Positions 22,031 through 34,600 of a stretch of DNA of 64,000 nucleotides are shown piece after piece. A program made the translations under genes and the position numbers. The notes under the pieces were generated by a model. It made no database searches and had not been told where the DNA came from. It was given only the letters and a program-made list of their open reading frames with translations. Location of the stretch: the NCBI GenBank assembly GCA_013400975.1, contig WBMZ01000161.1, forward strand, positions 124,001 through 188,000, read 5' to 3'. The stretch is from Atrichornis clamosus. Taxonomy: Eukaryota > Chordata > Aves > Passeriformes > Menuridae. The stretch's first letter is position 1, and every line of letters starts with the position of its first letter.

Positions 22031-25000
22031 AAAAGAAAGTCACTGAGCAGAAGAACAAACTGGCATTACTCATATTTGAGACACTATTATTTCACGCAGA
22101 GCAACAGGTAGCAATTAGTGCTACGGGAATTAGGGCAGTACTATGAATAAATTGATGATTCTTGTCTCTCTGCTGTGTCTTACCCCTCCCACCTTTACAG
22201 AGATCCTGTTAAGGCTAGTGGATCTGAGTGAACTCAAGAAGGTTATCATCACAACACAGCCTTTACTTCAAGGCTAACAGTAGGTATTGCATGAGATCAT
22301 GTATGAATTAAAACAAACCACTTCAAAGTCTTCTCAGCTGTCCCTCCCCCAAGTTATTTCAGACAATGTAATTTCCTTTTAATTACACAGCTAAGAGCAT
22401 GTAGAAAAACAGTTTATTCTCTATGTAAATACATATTCAAACTTTGGTCCCATTTAGGATCATAGGACAAAAATTAGGCTTTAGGATTTGCCACTGATGG
22501 GTCACAAGCCTTGTGTCTACTCCTGAAACTTTTGGGGTTTTTTGCAGACACAGACTCAGGTGGAAAATTGAACAACTCCTTGTCAAGTTTTTACATGAAT
22601 GTTTTTGATACAGCCTATTCAGCCAGGGGGAAAGGAGCTGCTTCCTTTGGCATGATCACAAGAGGACTGGCACAATGGACAAGCAAGGCTGTTGGCAGTT
22701 CTTATTAACAAGTAAAGATGAAACCTGAAATAATATCATTATATCTAACTAAAGGTCAGTGCAGATTAAAGTATAAACCAATATGTTTTAGAATCAATTT
22801 AAATACTTGTGAGCCCCCATTTAGTGCAGGGAAATATTAGATGCCTCCATGGAGACAGAGAGAGAAAGAGATTAAAGAATTTGTTCAGAGCAAGCCTGGC
22901 ATAGAAGCAGGGTCAAGTCTCCCAAGTTTTTAAACTATTAGAAAAGAGACAAGATCATGTGGCATTGTGCTTGAGGCTAAGCCTGCTCTTGGGGATGCCA
23001 TCTGGCTGGGTGGCTGGCTGTCTGGCTGCTCCAGAAAACAGCAGTCCCACATCTCCTTTGCATCAACGCTGGCGCTTATCTGGCCTCACCCGGAGCTGGT
23101 CCAGGCACAATGACTCAGTGTTCTCCTGGCTGGCCTGCAGGAAGTAATGTCTGGGTATGAGAAATGAGACTACCCCATTCTGCAGCAGGCAGCCATTGCA
23201 GCAGCTTAAATGGAGTGCTCTCCATCTCACACGTATGTAGCAAAGAAGGACACAGAGATTTGTGAGTACTCTGAGACTCCAGTGAACGCAGGCTTTCTCT
23301 AATAAGTCAAAAAGTTACTTTCCCCATTGAGAAAGCTGAAGAAAATGACAAAGTAGCTTACTCTTTATATTTTGGACTCAAAAAATTGTTATCTACAGTC
23401 TTTTGTAACTACATATCCCAAGCATAAGACCTCAATGACTGTCTTCTGGGCTGCCAGAATACTCATTGGTTTTCCAGAGCTTTTCAGCCTGCAGAGTCAC
23501 CCACACAGCAAGGGGAAGGCAGAAGTTGGGGGTATAAAATACAGCTTTCAGCTAAATATTCAGCCAACTTCTTCTTGATCAAGCTGGATTACAAGGTGAA
23601 GTACAGTTGCACAAGGAAAGGACTCCTACTCTTACAGTAATTAATCAGTATATGCCTCCTAAAAAATTCCAGGTACATCCAAACCTAAAAGCTTTTGCTC
23701 ATAACCAAAAGGACATCAAACCAGAACCCAAAACATCCCTTGCCACATGCTATAAAATTGCTTCCGTTTTCTGAAGTTTTCTGTGATTCAAAGCCCTGGT
23801 TCAGCTTCACTACTGCTCGTTGGTAGGGATGTATTGCAGTGCCTCCATGTATTGAGCTAAACCTTAAATTGGGACTTTGAGTAAATTCTGGAGGGTTGGA
23901 AGGAAAGGTCAGAAGAAAATTATATGACAGTGTTTGCTCACAAACCAAAATTACTGAGATTATTAGCACTAGAGCAGACTAGGAAGAACTACAGTAAAGC
24001 CTAATAAATGAGTGTAAGATTAGGTTTGCTGTAGATAAGAAGATATACTTTCAATGGAACAATATGAAATTTCTCATACATATTAATTTCTAAACTAGTT
24101 GAAATTTCTCAGGAAAAGTTTAAGCATGATTTTCAGCAGTTTAAAAAGGATATGTCAAAATGCAAATGGCATACTGGTCTGTACTGAGAAGTAGATGAAA
24201 ATATGGTAAAATATTTTAGAGCCAATAGAAATACATGTTTTCCATGAGTATATGATGTCACCTTTACTCTGGAATTCAGTTTCTGAAAAAAACTCACCTG
24301 TTTTCTCCTCAAATAACAGAGTGGAAGGAGAAGAATTGAAAATAATTCAAGAAAGAGGGCAAGAAATGAGAAGAAAAGGCTTCCACAGAATTTAAAAAGA
24401 TTGAAGATAAAATTAGACTAAGTGTTTTAATGGTAGCAGCAGAGTATGGGACATCAGAAAAGGGATGATATTGAAGTAGGTTTTTTTATCTTTCCCAATC
24501 ATGTTTTATTTCCCATTGTGGGATCTGTGAGGTAAATTACAATACTATGCAGCAGGAGAAGGCAGAGGAGAGCCTATAGTTCCCGACAGAACTATGCTTA
24601 TTCTTTCACAAATTTTGTTAAAAGTATGCACCATGCCTGTGCTGTAGAAATATGACGCACTACAGCTGCTGCTACTGCAAGGTTCAGCTCTTCAGACAGG
24701 AGGACATCCTTCAGAGATCATCAGATTAGGTTGACTAATTTGCTGTTCTGTCCAAAAAAAGGCAATCTTTTGACTTTTACAGCAATATGATTTATATTTC
24801 TGCACTGAAGATGTTTTTGGTGTTTGTTCCACATATTTTGTATCAATATTTCAAGGGTGGACTTCCCTGCAGGGACTTATGCCAAAGTTTACTGTAGCAT
24901 GAACATATGTCGCTTCTCAAGAATTTTATCTGTTGTGAAAAATAGAGAGGAATGGTATCCAACCTCAGAGATAATGAATATCAAAGGAGTTTTTTCCTTG

Positions 25001-25261
25001 GATACCATTCATAGAAATCTCTCAAAGATAATTCATCAAACACAAATATCTCTGGGCCCCAAGAGTGAAATCCCTATGGTAAAGAGTTAAAATAAGTTGA
25101 ATAACAAAGAAATATGCAATTGAACCCAATTTGCCATTCATGTAATAATGGGAGTAAGAGAGGCAAGAGAGACAGTACAGAACTTTAAATCAAATATTTA
25201 AATGCTCAATAAACCTTCTATTGCAATATATTGCTGTAGCAAGTACTAAGAGCAAAAAAAA

Positions 25262-25692
25262 GCTGGTGAAGGGGGAACACAGGTATTATGGGAAGCAGCT
25301 GAGTGAGCTGGGGTTGTTTAGCCTGGAGGAAAGGAGGTTCAAGGGGGACCTTATTGCTCTCTACAACCTCAGGTTGTAGCCAAGTGGGAGTCGGTCTCTT
25401 CTCCTAAGTAAAAAACATTAAGGCAAAAGGAAATGGTCTCAAGTCATGCCAGGAGAGGTTTAGATTGGGTCTTATGAAAAAATTCTTCACCAAAAGGGTT
25501 GTTAAGCCTTGGAACAGGCTGTCCAGTGAAGTGCTGGAGTCACCATCCCTGGAGGTATTTAAAAGATGTGTAGGTGTGGCTCTCAGGGACATGGTTTAGT
25601 GGCGGACGTGGCAGTGCTGGCTAAATGGTCGGACTTTATGTTCTTAGGGGTCTTTTCCAACCTAAGCGATTCTTTGATTCCATGACTCTATA
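25262..25692 (+). mobile_element. CR1 LINE 3' fragment, about 430 bp
   Basis: A long recognisable CR1 3' region: GGTTGTTTAGCCTGGAGGAA, GGGGGACCTTATTGCTCTCT, GGAAATGGTCTCAAG, GGAACAGGCTGTCCAG, CACCATCCCTGGAGGT, CTCAGGGACATGGTTTAGTG and TCTTTTCCAACCTAAG, ending in GATTCTTTGATTCCATG-type repeats. It is 5'-truncated and carries no intact reverse-transcriptase frame. It is among the better preserved CR1 copies here. Confidence 0.96.
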
Positions 25693-26560
25693 TAATTAGT
25701 CTGCTGAACACATTCCCACGGGATATTGTTGTACTATGTAGTTTAGTGAATACGAACGTAGGTATTCCTTGTTTATAATGTATCCAAGGCAAACCCCATT
25801 CTCTGGCTTCTAACGTGACAATAACCAGCTAGAACTTGCACAGGTAATCCTGTTGTATGTGTCCCACCCAACACAGACACGGTGCAGCTGTTTTCAGTGT
25901 ATAAGTTCAGTGTTGGAGCATTTCATATGAACCACTGTCAAATGCATGGTTTTGGGCTAGGGAAAGTGTTGCCAGTGTGGCAATTTGTGCCTCCCAAGAT
26001 CTACCTAGCATGAATGATTCCCTCCCTCCTTCTCTCTGTCTATCAGTTAGTCAGGAGAATGCCTATTTCCCTTTCAAAGTAAAACTGGTCGAAAACTACT
26101 CCCAAGCAATTAAAATTTTTATCTTTCTACTTAAAAAAATGAATCCACATGAAAAAAAGAGGTATTAGATGAGTGGCAATAACAGGTGGGAAAAGAACAA
26201 GAATTGTTGCTTTTTTCGTCTTTCAATTAAATGTTTCTATTTTTAGGCAGACCAGCAAGGTCTGATTGTTATTTTTTAGCCATAAAGGGAGTTGATTCAA
26301 GGTCTGCCCACATGACAGGTCTTGCCTTCATTTAGTCTGGACATATTACCTTTCAAGGGTTCTTTTAATACAGATTGAATATTTTAGAGTTCAGAACCAT
26401 ATGTGCTCTTTAAACTCTCTTTTTCTGATTTCTGATAGCTGCCTTGTTCGCAGGGAGGGTTCTATTGAGGCATTCAGCATCCTGATCCACAACTCACAAA
26501 GCCAGAGGCCGATCCAACAGCTGCCTGCATGGAGTGTTTTAGTTCAGATAGTGCTGCAAT

Positions 26561-26600
26561 AAAACCAAACCAACCAATCAACCAACCAAAAAACCAAACC
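26561..26600 (+). repeat. (CCAA)n-rich degenerate repeat
   Basis: Repeated ACCAA/AACC units adjoining the downstream (CA)n tract. Confidence 0.75.
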
Positions 26601-26616
26601 TTCCAGAGGTCCACGT

Positions 26617-26618
<2 letters not shown>

Positions 26619-26650
<32 letters not shown>
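26619..26650 (+). repeat. (CA)n dinucleotide microsatellite
   Basis: About 15 CA units, flanked by CG-containing GTGCG and CGC ends. It can form Z-DNA and is likely polymorphic. Confidence 0.97.
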
Positions 26651-26651
<1 letters not shown>

Positions 26652-27002
26652 TCTACAGCATTTCACAGAAGAAAAAAACAGAGAAGGCCAGCTTAAGGTT
26701 AATTGATTAAAAATTATAAGAGGTTCACCATTATTTATGCTCTCAGGAAAGGCAATCACCAGCACTTAGCAAGCGCCTTTCTCCACATATCCCAAATCAT
26801 GCTAGGGTACAATATCATGCAATTCAAAACGTACAGAAGTTCTGCACCTTCTCCGGTAGCACCTGGAACTAGCAATGGCCAAACAATAGTGTTGGACTGA
26901 TGCAACAGTATTACGCAAAAAACTACTCTGATATTTCAGATCCTTCAATGTATTTTAAACATAATTAGCAAAAGATATTTGAAAGAAAGAAAACAAACTC
27001 AC

Positions 27003-27248
27003 CATTCTGGAAACTAAGAGCTTTTCCCTAGATCCAATTTGTTATTCTGTTCAAGACATCAGTATTGTTGAAGGAACACTTATTCTTGCTCTGGCTTTGA
27101 AAGACTCTGGCGTGCTCAGGGTTCAGGTAGGTGCTGGAGCACACCTGGCGAGCCTCCCTCTTCAGGGTGCTGAGCAATGCCTGCTGGAATGTGCAGTCTA
27201 GCAGGAACATGGCACCAATTGTTCAAACAGACAGGTGTGAGCCATGGG
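27003..27248 (-). other. Candidate non-coding first exon of MACC1 with upstream ORF
   Basis: On the minus strand, a GC-richer stretch ends in a strong donor, GAATG|GTGAGT (exon end 27003). It begins just below a ZNF143-like element at 27249-27269. Inside is a 60-codon frame with a real ATG at 27210 (GCC before ATG), from MFLLDCTFQQ to the stop at 27028-27030, 25 bases before the donor. I recognise no homologue. In strand, position and donor phase-independence it fits a MACC1 5'-UTR exon splicing to 14996. Joining it would create a short overlapping upstream frame from the ATG at 27005. Evidence is circumstantial; a separate transcript is possible. Confidence 0.33.
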
Positions 27249-27269
27249 ACTACATTACCCATAATTGCC
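27249..27269. promoter_or_regulatory. ZNF143/Staf-like promoter element
   Basis: ACTACATTACCCATAATTGC closely resembles the long ZNF143/THAP11 SBS motif (ACTACAATTCCCAGAATGC-type), which in vertebrates lies mostly in promoters near start sites. It is adjacent to the candidate minus-strand first exon. Two or three positions deviate from consensus. Confidence 0.45.
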
Positions 27270-28997
27270 TTCAGCTGGTTTATGATTACACCTGAAACCA
27301 GGAGAGTGGTGTGGGAGTTTCGCCTTAGGGAGAAGAGAGACATGCAGAGAACGAAGAACCATGCGCTCCTTGTGTGCCACTGGAACAGAGTTAGGATTTT
27401 CTACTTTCACACGTCACGTTGCAGATATATTGAATTGCTGGGAGGGGTACAAAGAGTGGCCTGCTGATCAAGGTCAAGTTAGAAATAATTAGATTTACCA
27501 GCAGTAAATACAGGGACTGAAATTGGGTGAACCTGTATGACCGGTTTAGGCATCTCTGTGTATGTGAGAGAACGAGACAACTGGGTACAAGGAAGCAAGT
27601 GAAGGAGGGGTGGCAGCAGCCTAGGATATCTACAGAGGAGGGAATGCAGAGGCATTTGGAAGGGTGAGGAGGAGAAGGTTCCCTTTTAGCCTCATGTCCT
27701 TGAGGAAAGAGAAGATTTTCCCATGGCACTTAAGACTCACGGCTGAAACCCACCTTTCACAAACAGAAGGTTCACAGGCTTTCTAAGCCTATACCCAAAA
27801 AATTAAAGAATAAATCAGACAGGATTAAAAAAAATGAGAAAGGCAGAATCCAGGCTGTTTATGGATGAGACAGTGTCACTATTGGTGGCCAATTTCCACC
27901 AAATAAGTGTTATTGTTTTACCAGGTCTGAGCACAAAGTGGGGTGAAACTCAGCAAATAGTTTCATTTGGAAAAAAATGAAGTTGAAATGGCCAACTATT
28001 TCAACTAAATGGTCAATCCTTTACAGCACCATTTAGAGAACTGAACACTTTCCCTCCCCCCACCCAATCCAGGAAACAGTCTTTCCCACCTCACCATACG
28101 TGACAAAGATAAAAAAAGAGATGCCCCATCTCCAAATACTTTCAGCAACCAGAGAGATTGCTGAGCGAGCTTTATCCCACTGTCAGAAGCAGGATGTTAG
28201 AGAAACGCAGTTGGATTTTTCACTTTCTGCTAAAACCACCAGTTGCAGAAAAATTAAGTGATTTCTACTACCACTTCTTCTTTAAAGGTGTAGTTTGAAA
28301 AATCAAGATCTGGAAATAGAAAATGCAGGACAGAAAAGCCCTGTCAGACACCAGAAGGAGAAGGGAAACATTTCCAGTGACATTTAGTGGCTTATTGAGA
28401 GCTATTAAGAAAGCAAGCGTTCAATTTCTCTATATGTTTCATTTTCCGTTTTCTTTGAGTTTTCTTGAGGTAGGTACTGTCTATCACGCGTGTCTAAGAC
28501 TAATGACAATGACACCCCCAACCAGTTGAAACTCACAGTTATACTAATGTAATCTAATAATAAATTAAGATCTTTGTATTCTAAACTCTAAATTTCAATC
28601 CCTTTTCTGTTGTCTCAGACTGCTCCTTAAAATTTCTGTTTAGATAAGATACTCTTTCCCAGGCTTCTTTTCTCTGAATGGACCGTGGCCTCATAACAGA
28701 AATGTTGGTTCCCAGTAGAAGCATTTTCAGAGCCAGATGCTTTTGACAATCCATTCTTTAGATTAAAAGAATAATTACAAAAATATTAGTGGTATTTTAC
28801 CTTAAACAGAAGGGCTATAAGTTTAGGCTGATGATTTTTAACATCTCTGTTTATAGGGATAAATCCAAACTCAATTAACATAATATGTCTCTCAACTGTT
28901 TCTCAGGTAGAAAGTATAGAACATATTTGTATGCATAAACCTGCAGGTGACCCACATAAAGCATGTACAGGATTTCAGTTTATCTGTGGGTCTCATA

Positions 28998-29291
28998 AAA
29001 CCATAGAATCATAAAATGATTTGGGCTGGACATTTTACATTACATTAGGTTGCTCAAAGTACCATCCAACCTGGCCCTGAACACTTCCAGAGATGGGACA
29101 TCCACAACGTCTCTGGGCAACTTGTTCCAGTGCCTCACCACTCTCTCAGTAAGGAATTTCTTCATAATATCTAATCTAAACTTATCTTCTTTCAGTCTAG
29201 AGCCATTTTCTTTTGTCCTATCCCTACATCCCCCTGTAAAAAGTCCCTCTCCAGGTTTCTTGTAGCCTCCCTTTAAGTACTGGAAGGCTCC
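28998..29291 (-). mobile_element. CR1 LINE 3' fragment, about 290 bp
   Basis: On the plus strand: CCATAGAATCATAAAATGAT, CCATCCAACCTGGCCCTGAA, CACTTCCAGAGATGGGACAT, CTCTGGGCAACTTGTTCCAG, AGTAAGGAATTTCTTCATAA, then TCTTTTGTCCTATCCCTACA. This is the reverse complement of a CR1 3' region. It is 5'-truncated and any open frame here is a shadow of the element. Confidence 0.95.
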
Positions 29292-29778
29292 TACCTAGTA
29301 TTAACATAGTCTATCTGGGTTTTCTCTACAAGGGTGACCAATTATTATTTCCCACATATTAATTAAAGTCTGCCACTTCTGTCTTGTTGCATAATGAAGT
29401 TTACCTGGAAGGTATCTAAAACAGATGTTTACAAGACAGGTCTGCATACTCTCCTACCACTCTAGAAACAGTTCTGACTGGTCAGCTTCCATTTCCAGAC
29501 TGCTCTGAAAACCAGACTCTGCAACAGCTTTTCTTTGAACATCATTTGATGAGACAATGTGGTTTTCTGCAGTTTGACTCATTTTCAGACCAAAGTCTTC
29601 CAGAAAGAGATTTAGACTCTTAGGCCCTAGGAATGCTAAATAGTATGTGGACAGTTAATAAGCACCTTCATGGGTTTAATTAACCACACTGGTTGCACAC
29701 ACATGCTGTACACACAGACAAAAGCAATAGCAGATGCTGACAGGCTCAGCTGGCAATATGTTTTTCCCTTTTTTTGTT

Positions 29779-29794
29779 TGTTTGTTTGCTAAGC
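29779..29794 (+). repeat. (TTTG)n short simple repeat
   Basis: About four TTTG units. Confidence 0.7.
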
Positions 29795-31579
29795 TCAAGC
29801 CACTTCTCAGATATATTTCTGTCATTAAAATTAGCAGAATTTAGGGAGGAATTTTTTGGAGCAGAAGGGGATCCAATGAGGATAATTCTGAGATGGAAAG
29901 CTTGGAAGCTGGGGGGACGTGTATACGGGAAGCCCTGGATGAAAGCCAGACGTGGTGCGGCAGTCCACGTGAGCCGAGCAACGAGTGTAGCCACAGCAGA
30001 AGAGCCAACTGCAGGGCACAAGCAACATCACAGGACACTTAACCTCACTTCAGAAGTGGGTGAATGCCACCAAGCCACATCCTTTAGCTTTTGCAACCTT
30101 ACTGGTAGTGGCGGCAGGATTCTGGAGAGTCTGTAAGTGTAAACAGTCACATGCTGGCTTGAAGAAACCTAATGTGCATGGGAAGTGGCAGCCATGGCTT
30201 CACTTCTCGTCTGATAACAGTATGTGCTTTTCCCTCCACTGATTTTGCACCTTTTCCCTTGTTTGTTTAAATAACTGCATATTTTGATGGCTAAACCTAG
30301 CCATGACTGCAGGGACAAAGGGCACACAGGATCTATGTGTAAACATATTTTATTTGCTTGGAACACATGGAATATCTGGAAGTAGAATATACTCTTGGAC
30401 CTGCATATCTGTTTGCTGAAGTTCTCATCAGAACAAAGGAAAACACCAAGGCCTTACTGTACACTACATACAATTTGCATCCCATTTGTTTCAGTTGTTC
30501 CTAAAGCTCATGAGAAAACAAATACAAAACCCTTGTCCACCAAGCTATAAGAAGAAGGGCACCACTAACTGTAGGCGATGTGACAATTACCTATATAATT
30601 ATTTCCAACACAAATTCGCTGTGGTCACTACGCTATGATTTATGAATGCATCTGAGAGAAGGAACAAAAGTATGTTCTGGATGTAAAGAATCCACTCAGA
30701 CATGAATAAATGTATTTTTCTTCCCCTGTCCCTCCCCACCAATGGAAAAAAAACTTCCATGGCAGGGAATATTCAGGCCAAAGATATTTACACGTGATGT
30801 GAGGTAGCAGCTTGGATATACCTCCCAAGTAAATAACAATTAATAATCAAGAGAGGTGTGGGGGTGAAAACTGGTCTTCTGACAGGTCTATATCAGAAAA
30901 TGTTTAATAATATAGTAATGCTGGCAAAAGTGGTTCTGGGAGTTTTTACTGATTCCAGGACTCATATACCACAAAAGCAGTTCTGCCAGTTCTGTATCAC
31001 ATTAGGGCTGTGGCCAGTATCAAACATTGCCAAAAATCACATTCTTAAGAGATATTACTTACACTAACACACATATCTAAAACAAAGCAGGCTTTACAAG
31101 CTCTAATGACTACTCCGCCCAGGCAGACAAACCCACTTTTCCTGATAAATAGTGAACCAAAGCAACCAGGTTTTACCTGGTTTCTGAAGGGCAGGGTACA
31201 GTTATGTGCAATGTTAAACATCAGAAAAACAGCTCTCAAAGGCTGTTGTATCCTCAGCGGGCTGTATTTTAGTCTTTAGTCAAGGTGAAGATTTGGTTCA
31301 AAAAAATCTGTGACACCACATTTTAATGAATACATTAAACTTGTAGCAAGAGTACCATACTATGGGAAACTACAGCCAAAACATAAGTGTGTACTGAAAC
31401 TGCTGAAGGCAACAGACCAGACTGAAACAACATGGTGCAGCAGTCAAGTTTGTAAGGAAGATGCTATACTGAGCATCAGAAGCTATATCTGTACTTACTA
31501 GAGCTGGTTGCAATCTGAAAAAAAAAAGTTGCATCATTTCTTCATGGTAGACTGGACCAAGAACCAAAATGTGATTTTG

Positions 31580-31690
31580 GTTTTTGTGAAATCTTTGGGT
31601 TTTGTTTGGTTGGTTTTGGTGGGTTTTTTTGAGGAGGGGTTGGTTGCTTGGTTGGTTTGGTTTGGTTCAGTTTTTTAAAAAAAAAAAGTA
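31580..31690 (+). repeat. G/T-rich degenerate (GGTTT)n tract ending in poly(A)
   Basis: Repeated TTTGG, GGTTGG and GGTTTGG units on the plus strand, followed by an abrupt T-to-A switch (TTTTTTAAAAAAAAAA). It is a strand-asymmetric low-complexity tract. Confidence 0.85.
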
Positions 31691-34600
31691 CCCAGAAAGT
31701 CCAACAGAAATCAGAGTTCTGGTTTTCATATATCAACAACTCAAGGAAAATCATTGTTTTCCTCTAGTATTTATCATAATGAAGGAATGACTATGCTATG
31801 CCTTTATGATGAATGAATATGAAATTACATTAAAAAGAGCATGTTTTTTATAATTAAGAGAAGACTTTAAAGAGGATCATTAAATCAAAACATTAATATG
31901 AGAAGTTAGCTGGCAAACTGGACTGAAGAATATCACGGCAAGAACATTACTGAATGGTGAGCATATGGTTGCCAAAGGGACTTGGAGGAAGAGCTCTGAA
32001 AGTGGTACAGAAAGATCTCTTTCTCTCTTGAAATAGTGAGTGGGTTGGAACTTGTGCCCTAGGGAAAGACTCACAAGATGTCTTTTGTACCATGAAAACA
32101 TTTGTTTCCTCTCTGTAACTAAAGCTCTTTAGTTGCTAGATTACTTTACGCAAAGTGTCTTCATTAAACAAACAATGTATTTTTGTGTTTACACCATTTT
32201 CACTCTATCACCAGCAAACTTCTCTCTCCCACAGCTGAATCTGCTGGACTCGGCAGGGAAGGTTCACTTACTCCATTCCCACAGAGAAAAGGTACAGGGA
32301 GATCTTAAAAGAAACAAAACAGATTTGTCTTGAACTTACAATCCTACCACCTCAGTCAGTAGAACACAGGCAAAGACTCCCATGGCCCAAGCAGTGGGCA
32401 GAAACCAATCCTGCAGAAATCAATCCTGAAGTCCTTGCAGTGATGCCTCCAGATCCAAAGAGGAAGCAGCAATAGAGAGCAGAACCACACAGCCCTTACC
32501 CCTGTATCATTAGACTGGGCAAAAGAATAACATATTTGAGATTAGAAAAACCCTATTTTGGTCCTAGTTCCTCATTAAATCCTGTTTAACTTATATCACA
32601 TGTCACCAAGGAAAATATTCCATGTGACAGTAAAAAAAAATTCTGCAGGCAAGACAACAGGGTCAGGGTCAAAAAGTTCATTTCTTAAAGAGCAATGAGC
32701 AATGAGGACAGAAAAATACTGTTCCATTTCAGATTTTCTTATGTCATATTTCTAGAAATTACTAGAACACTGTACTCAGACACACTTTGGTAGAAAATAA
32801 CTGATTACTAGAGAAGGAGTAAATAAGATTTTTCTAGTGGTTATTTTCAGCCTGAATTTATTAGGAAACAGGATCTACATGATCATGCCGTGTCTGTCTA
32901 AGACTTCAATTGATCCTCACCAGTAGTTTGTCAGTCCATGAGCCAGTTCATCTTAGTGCAAGGACGGAAATCTCAGATTGGGTAGAATACTGTAAATTTC
33001 ATTAAAAGGCTCATACAAGTAAAAAAGAAAGCTGAAGATATTTGTGGAGGAAAGGTTATTATATTATTGGATCTCAGAGAATCACAGAAAGTGACAAATG
33101 AAAGAGGAACTGATATCAAAGCACAAAATCCAGAGAAGGTTTTCTTTTTAAACAGGTAAAAATCTGGTTCAAAACAGAAATTCAAATCCAAAAGTTCCTC
33201 TTGCTCATAGGAAAACATAGACATCAAGAGCCAGGATCTGATCTCATTGTAGATCCCAAGCAGCTCTTCTGAATTAAGTAGTAGGTGGCCAGCTTTGACC
33301 ATATAGGTTGTCAACATGGACCTGTTTTTCAGCAATGAGATTGTTAAGAACTTGAAAATCTGGCCATGGGTGCCTCACTGGGAATCAGGAGATACCAGAC
33401 ATTCTTGAAAGACAAGCCTTTGTTTAGGTGGCTGCATGGAAAGCAGCTGCTTCTGAAAATCAGATTTGAGACACCAGGGTAAGCCCTGTAAAATGCATTA
33501 TAACACCATTAAAAACAAAAATCCGATTTTCTCCATGTTAGATAGGGGTTGAAAACTGATGCAAAAAATATGAGTTTCATCTTCTTTATGTCATTTAAAG
33601 ATAAAAGTAAGTACTTACTAGCTCAAGTTTCGTCTTTTTATTTCTGATTGATAGAACAGCAATTTTGGAAAGGCTCGAAGACATTCAATTTTTTCTATTA
33701 TGCCTTCTTACCAACTTGAACAATTATTTGCTAAATATCTATCAATTACAGCATAATTATAACTTTTACCTGTAAGTCAGCTATTCATCCCTTTAAGACA
33801 AATTGTATCTTCACTAATAGAGGAGTTAATAAGCCCTGAAAACCTACAACCACAAATTCATTGGTTTTTTCATTGTAAAGTGGGAGTCAGCTTCTGGGGT
33901 TTATTTCTCCCTTTGAGAACACTTCCTCAGTTTAGTAGAAAACATTTCTCCTGTTTTAAGTTTAATGATGCTGTATTAATAATAAACCCAAATGTGATTG
34001 ATTTTCTGAACACTGGTCTAAAGAGCAGATAAATCAGAAGTCAGCCGTGAAGTTGTGAATGGAGCTACAGGCCAATTTCTTGTCCGTTCTCAGAGTTACC
34101 TGGCCTCCTTACTCCAACAGCATGGTGCTGCTCACGGTGACATAACCTTGAAGTGCAGTCTGTTAGAATAAGCCAGGTGACTGCATATATCTGCAATAAC
34201 TGAAACAATAGGTTACTACATGTTTGACCTATCATATCCGGTACTTTATGTCTAATACCTTAAATATTCATTAGTCATATTTACTGTGTGGTATAGTAGA
34301 TAAAGAAGTGCAAAGGTTACCTTTCCAGTATTGCATGCATCTAGAACTATGAGTCAGGGTTTCAATAATGTCTGTAGCATAAAAAACAATTTATCTTTAC
34401 AACCATGGTATAATCATATGAGATACCTGGGTTGATCACGTTTTATTTATCAATTACTTACACATAATTTTTGAACTTTAAAAAAGTACACGTTTTGGTT
34501 GCATTTTCCTTAGATAATTTGATCATATTTACTTTTATAGTGACTCTAATCAGTTACGTTCTACTATGTCTTTGTCATATATTTGCAATACAGAACTGAG

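Larger units (their letters stand above)
14997..27002 (-). other. Probable MACC1 5'-UTR intron
   Basis: About 12 kb upstream of the inferred start exon. If the candidate first exon at 27003-27270 is correct, this is one intron. It holds a 93-bp direct duplication (16449 and 20164), CR1 fragments near 21.05 and 25.3-25.7 kb, a long (GAGAA)n tract at 21.95 kb and a (CA)n tract at 26.62 kb. No coding sequence is recognised; local frames are short and have no domains. Confidence 0.5.

Noticed and set aside
21851..22111. 86-codon frame with repeated REEKR units
   Set aside because: The peptide is a translation of the (GAGAA)n microsatellite.
22959..23147. Signal-peptide-like frame MALCLRLSLLLG...
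   Set aside because: It starts with GTG, not ATG, has no splice or promoter support and no homologue that I recognise.
25404..25592. 62-codon minus-strand frame, and the similar plus-strand frame at 29050-29265
   Set aside because: Both are antisense translations of CR1 3' regions, which explains their mutual similarity.
33060..33110. AGAATCACAGAA sequence resembling a reverse CR1 end
   Set aside because: The following bases do not continue as CR1.
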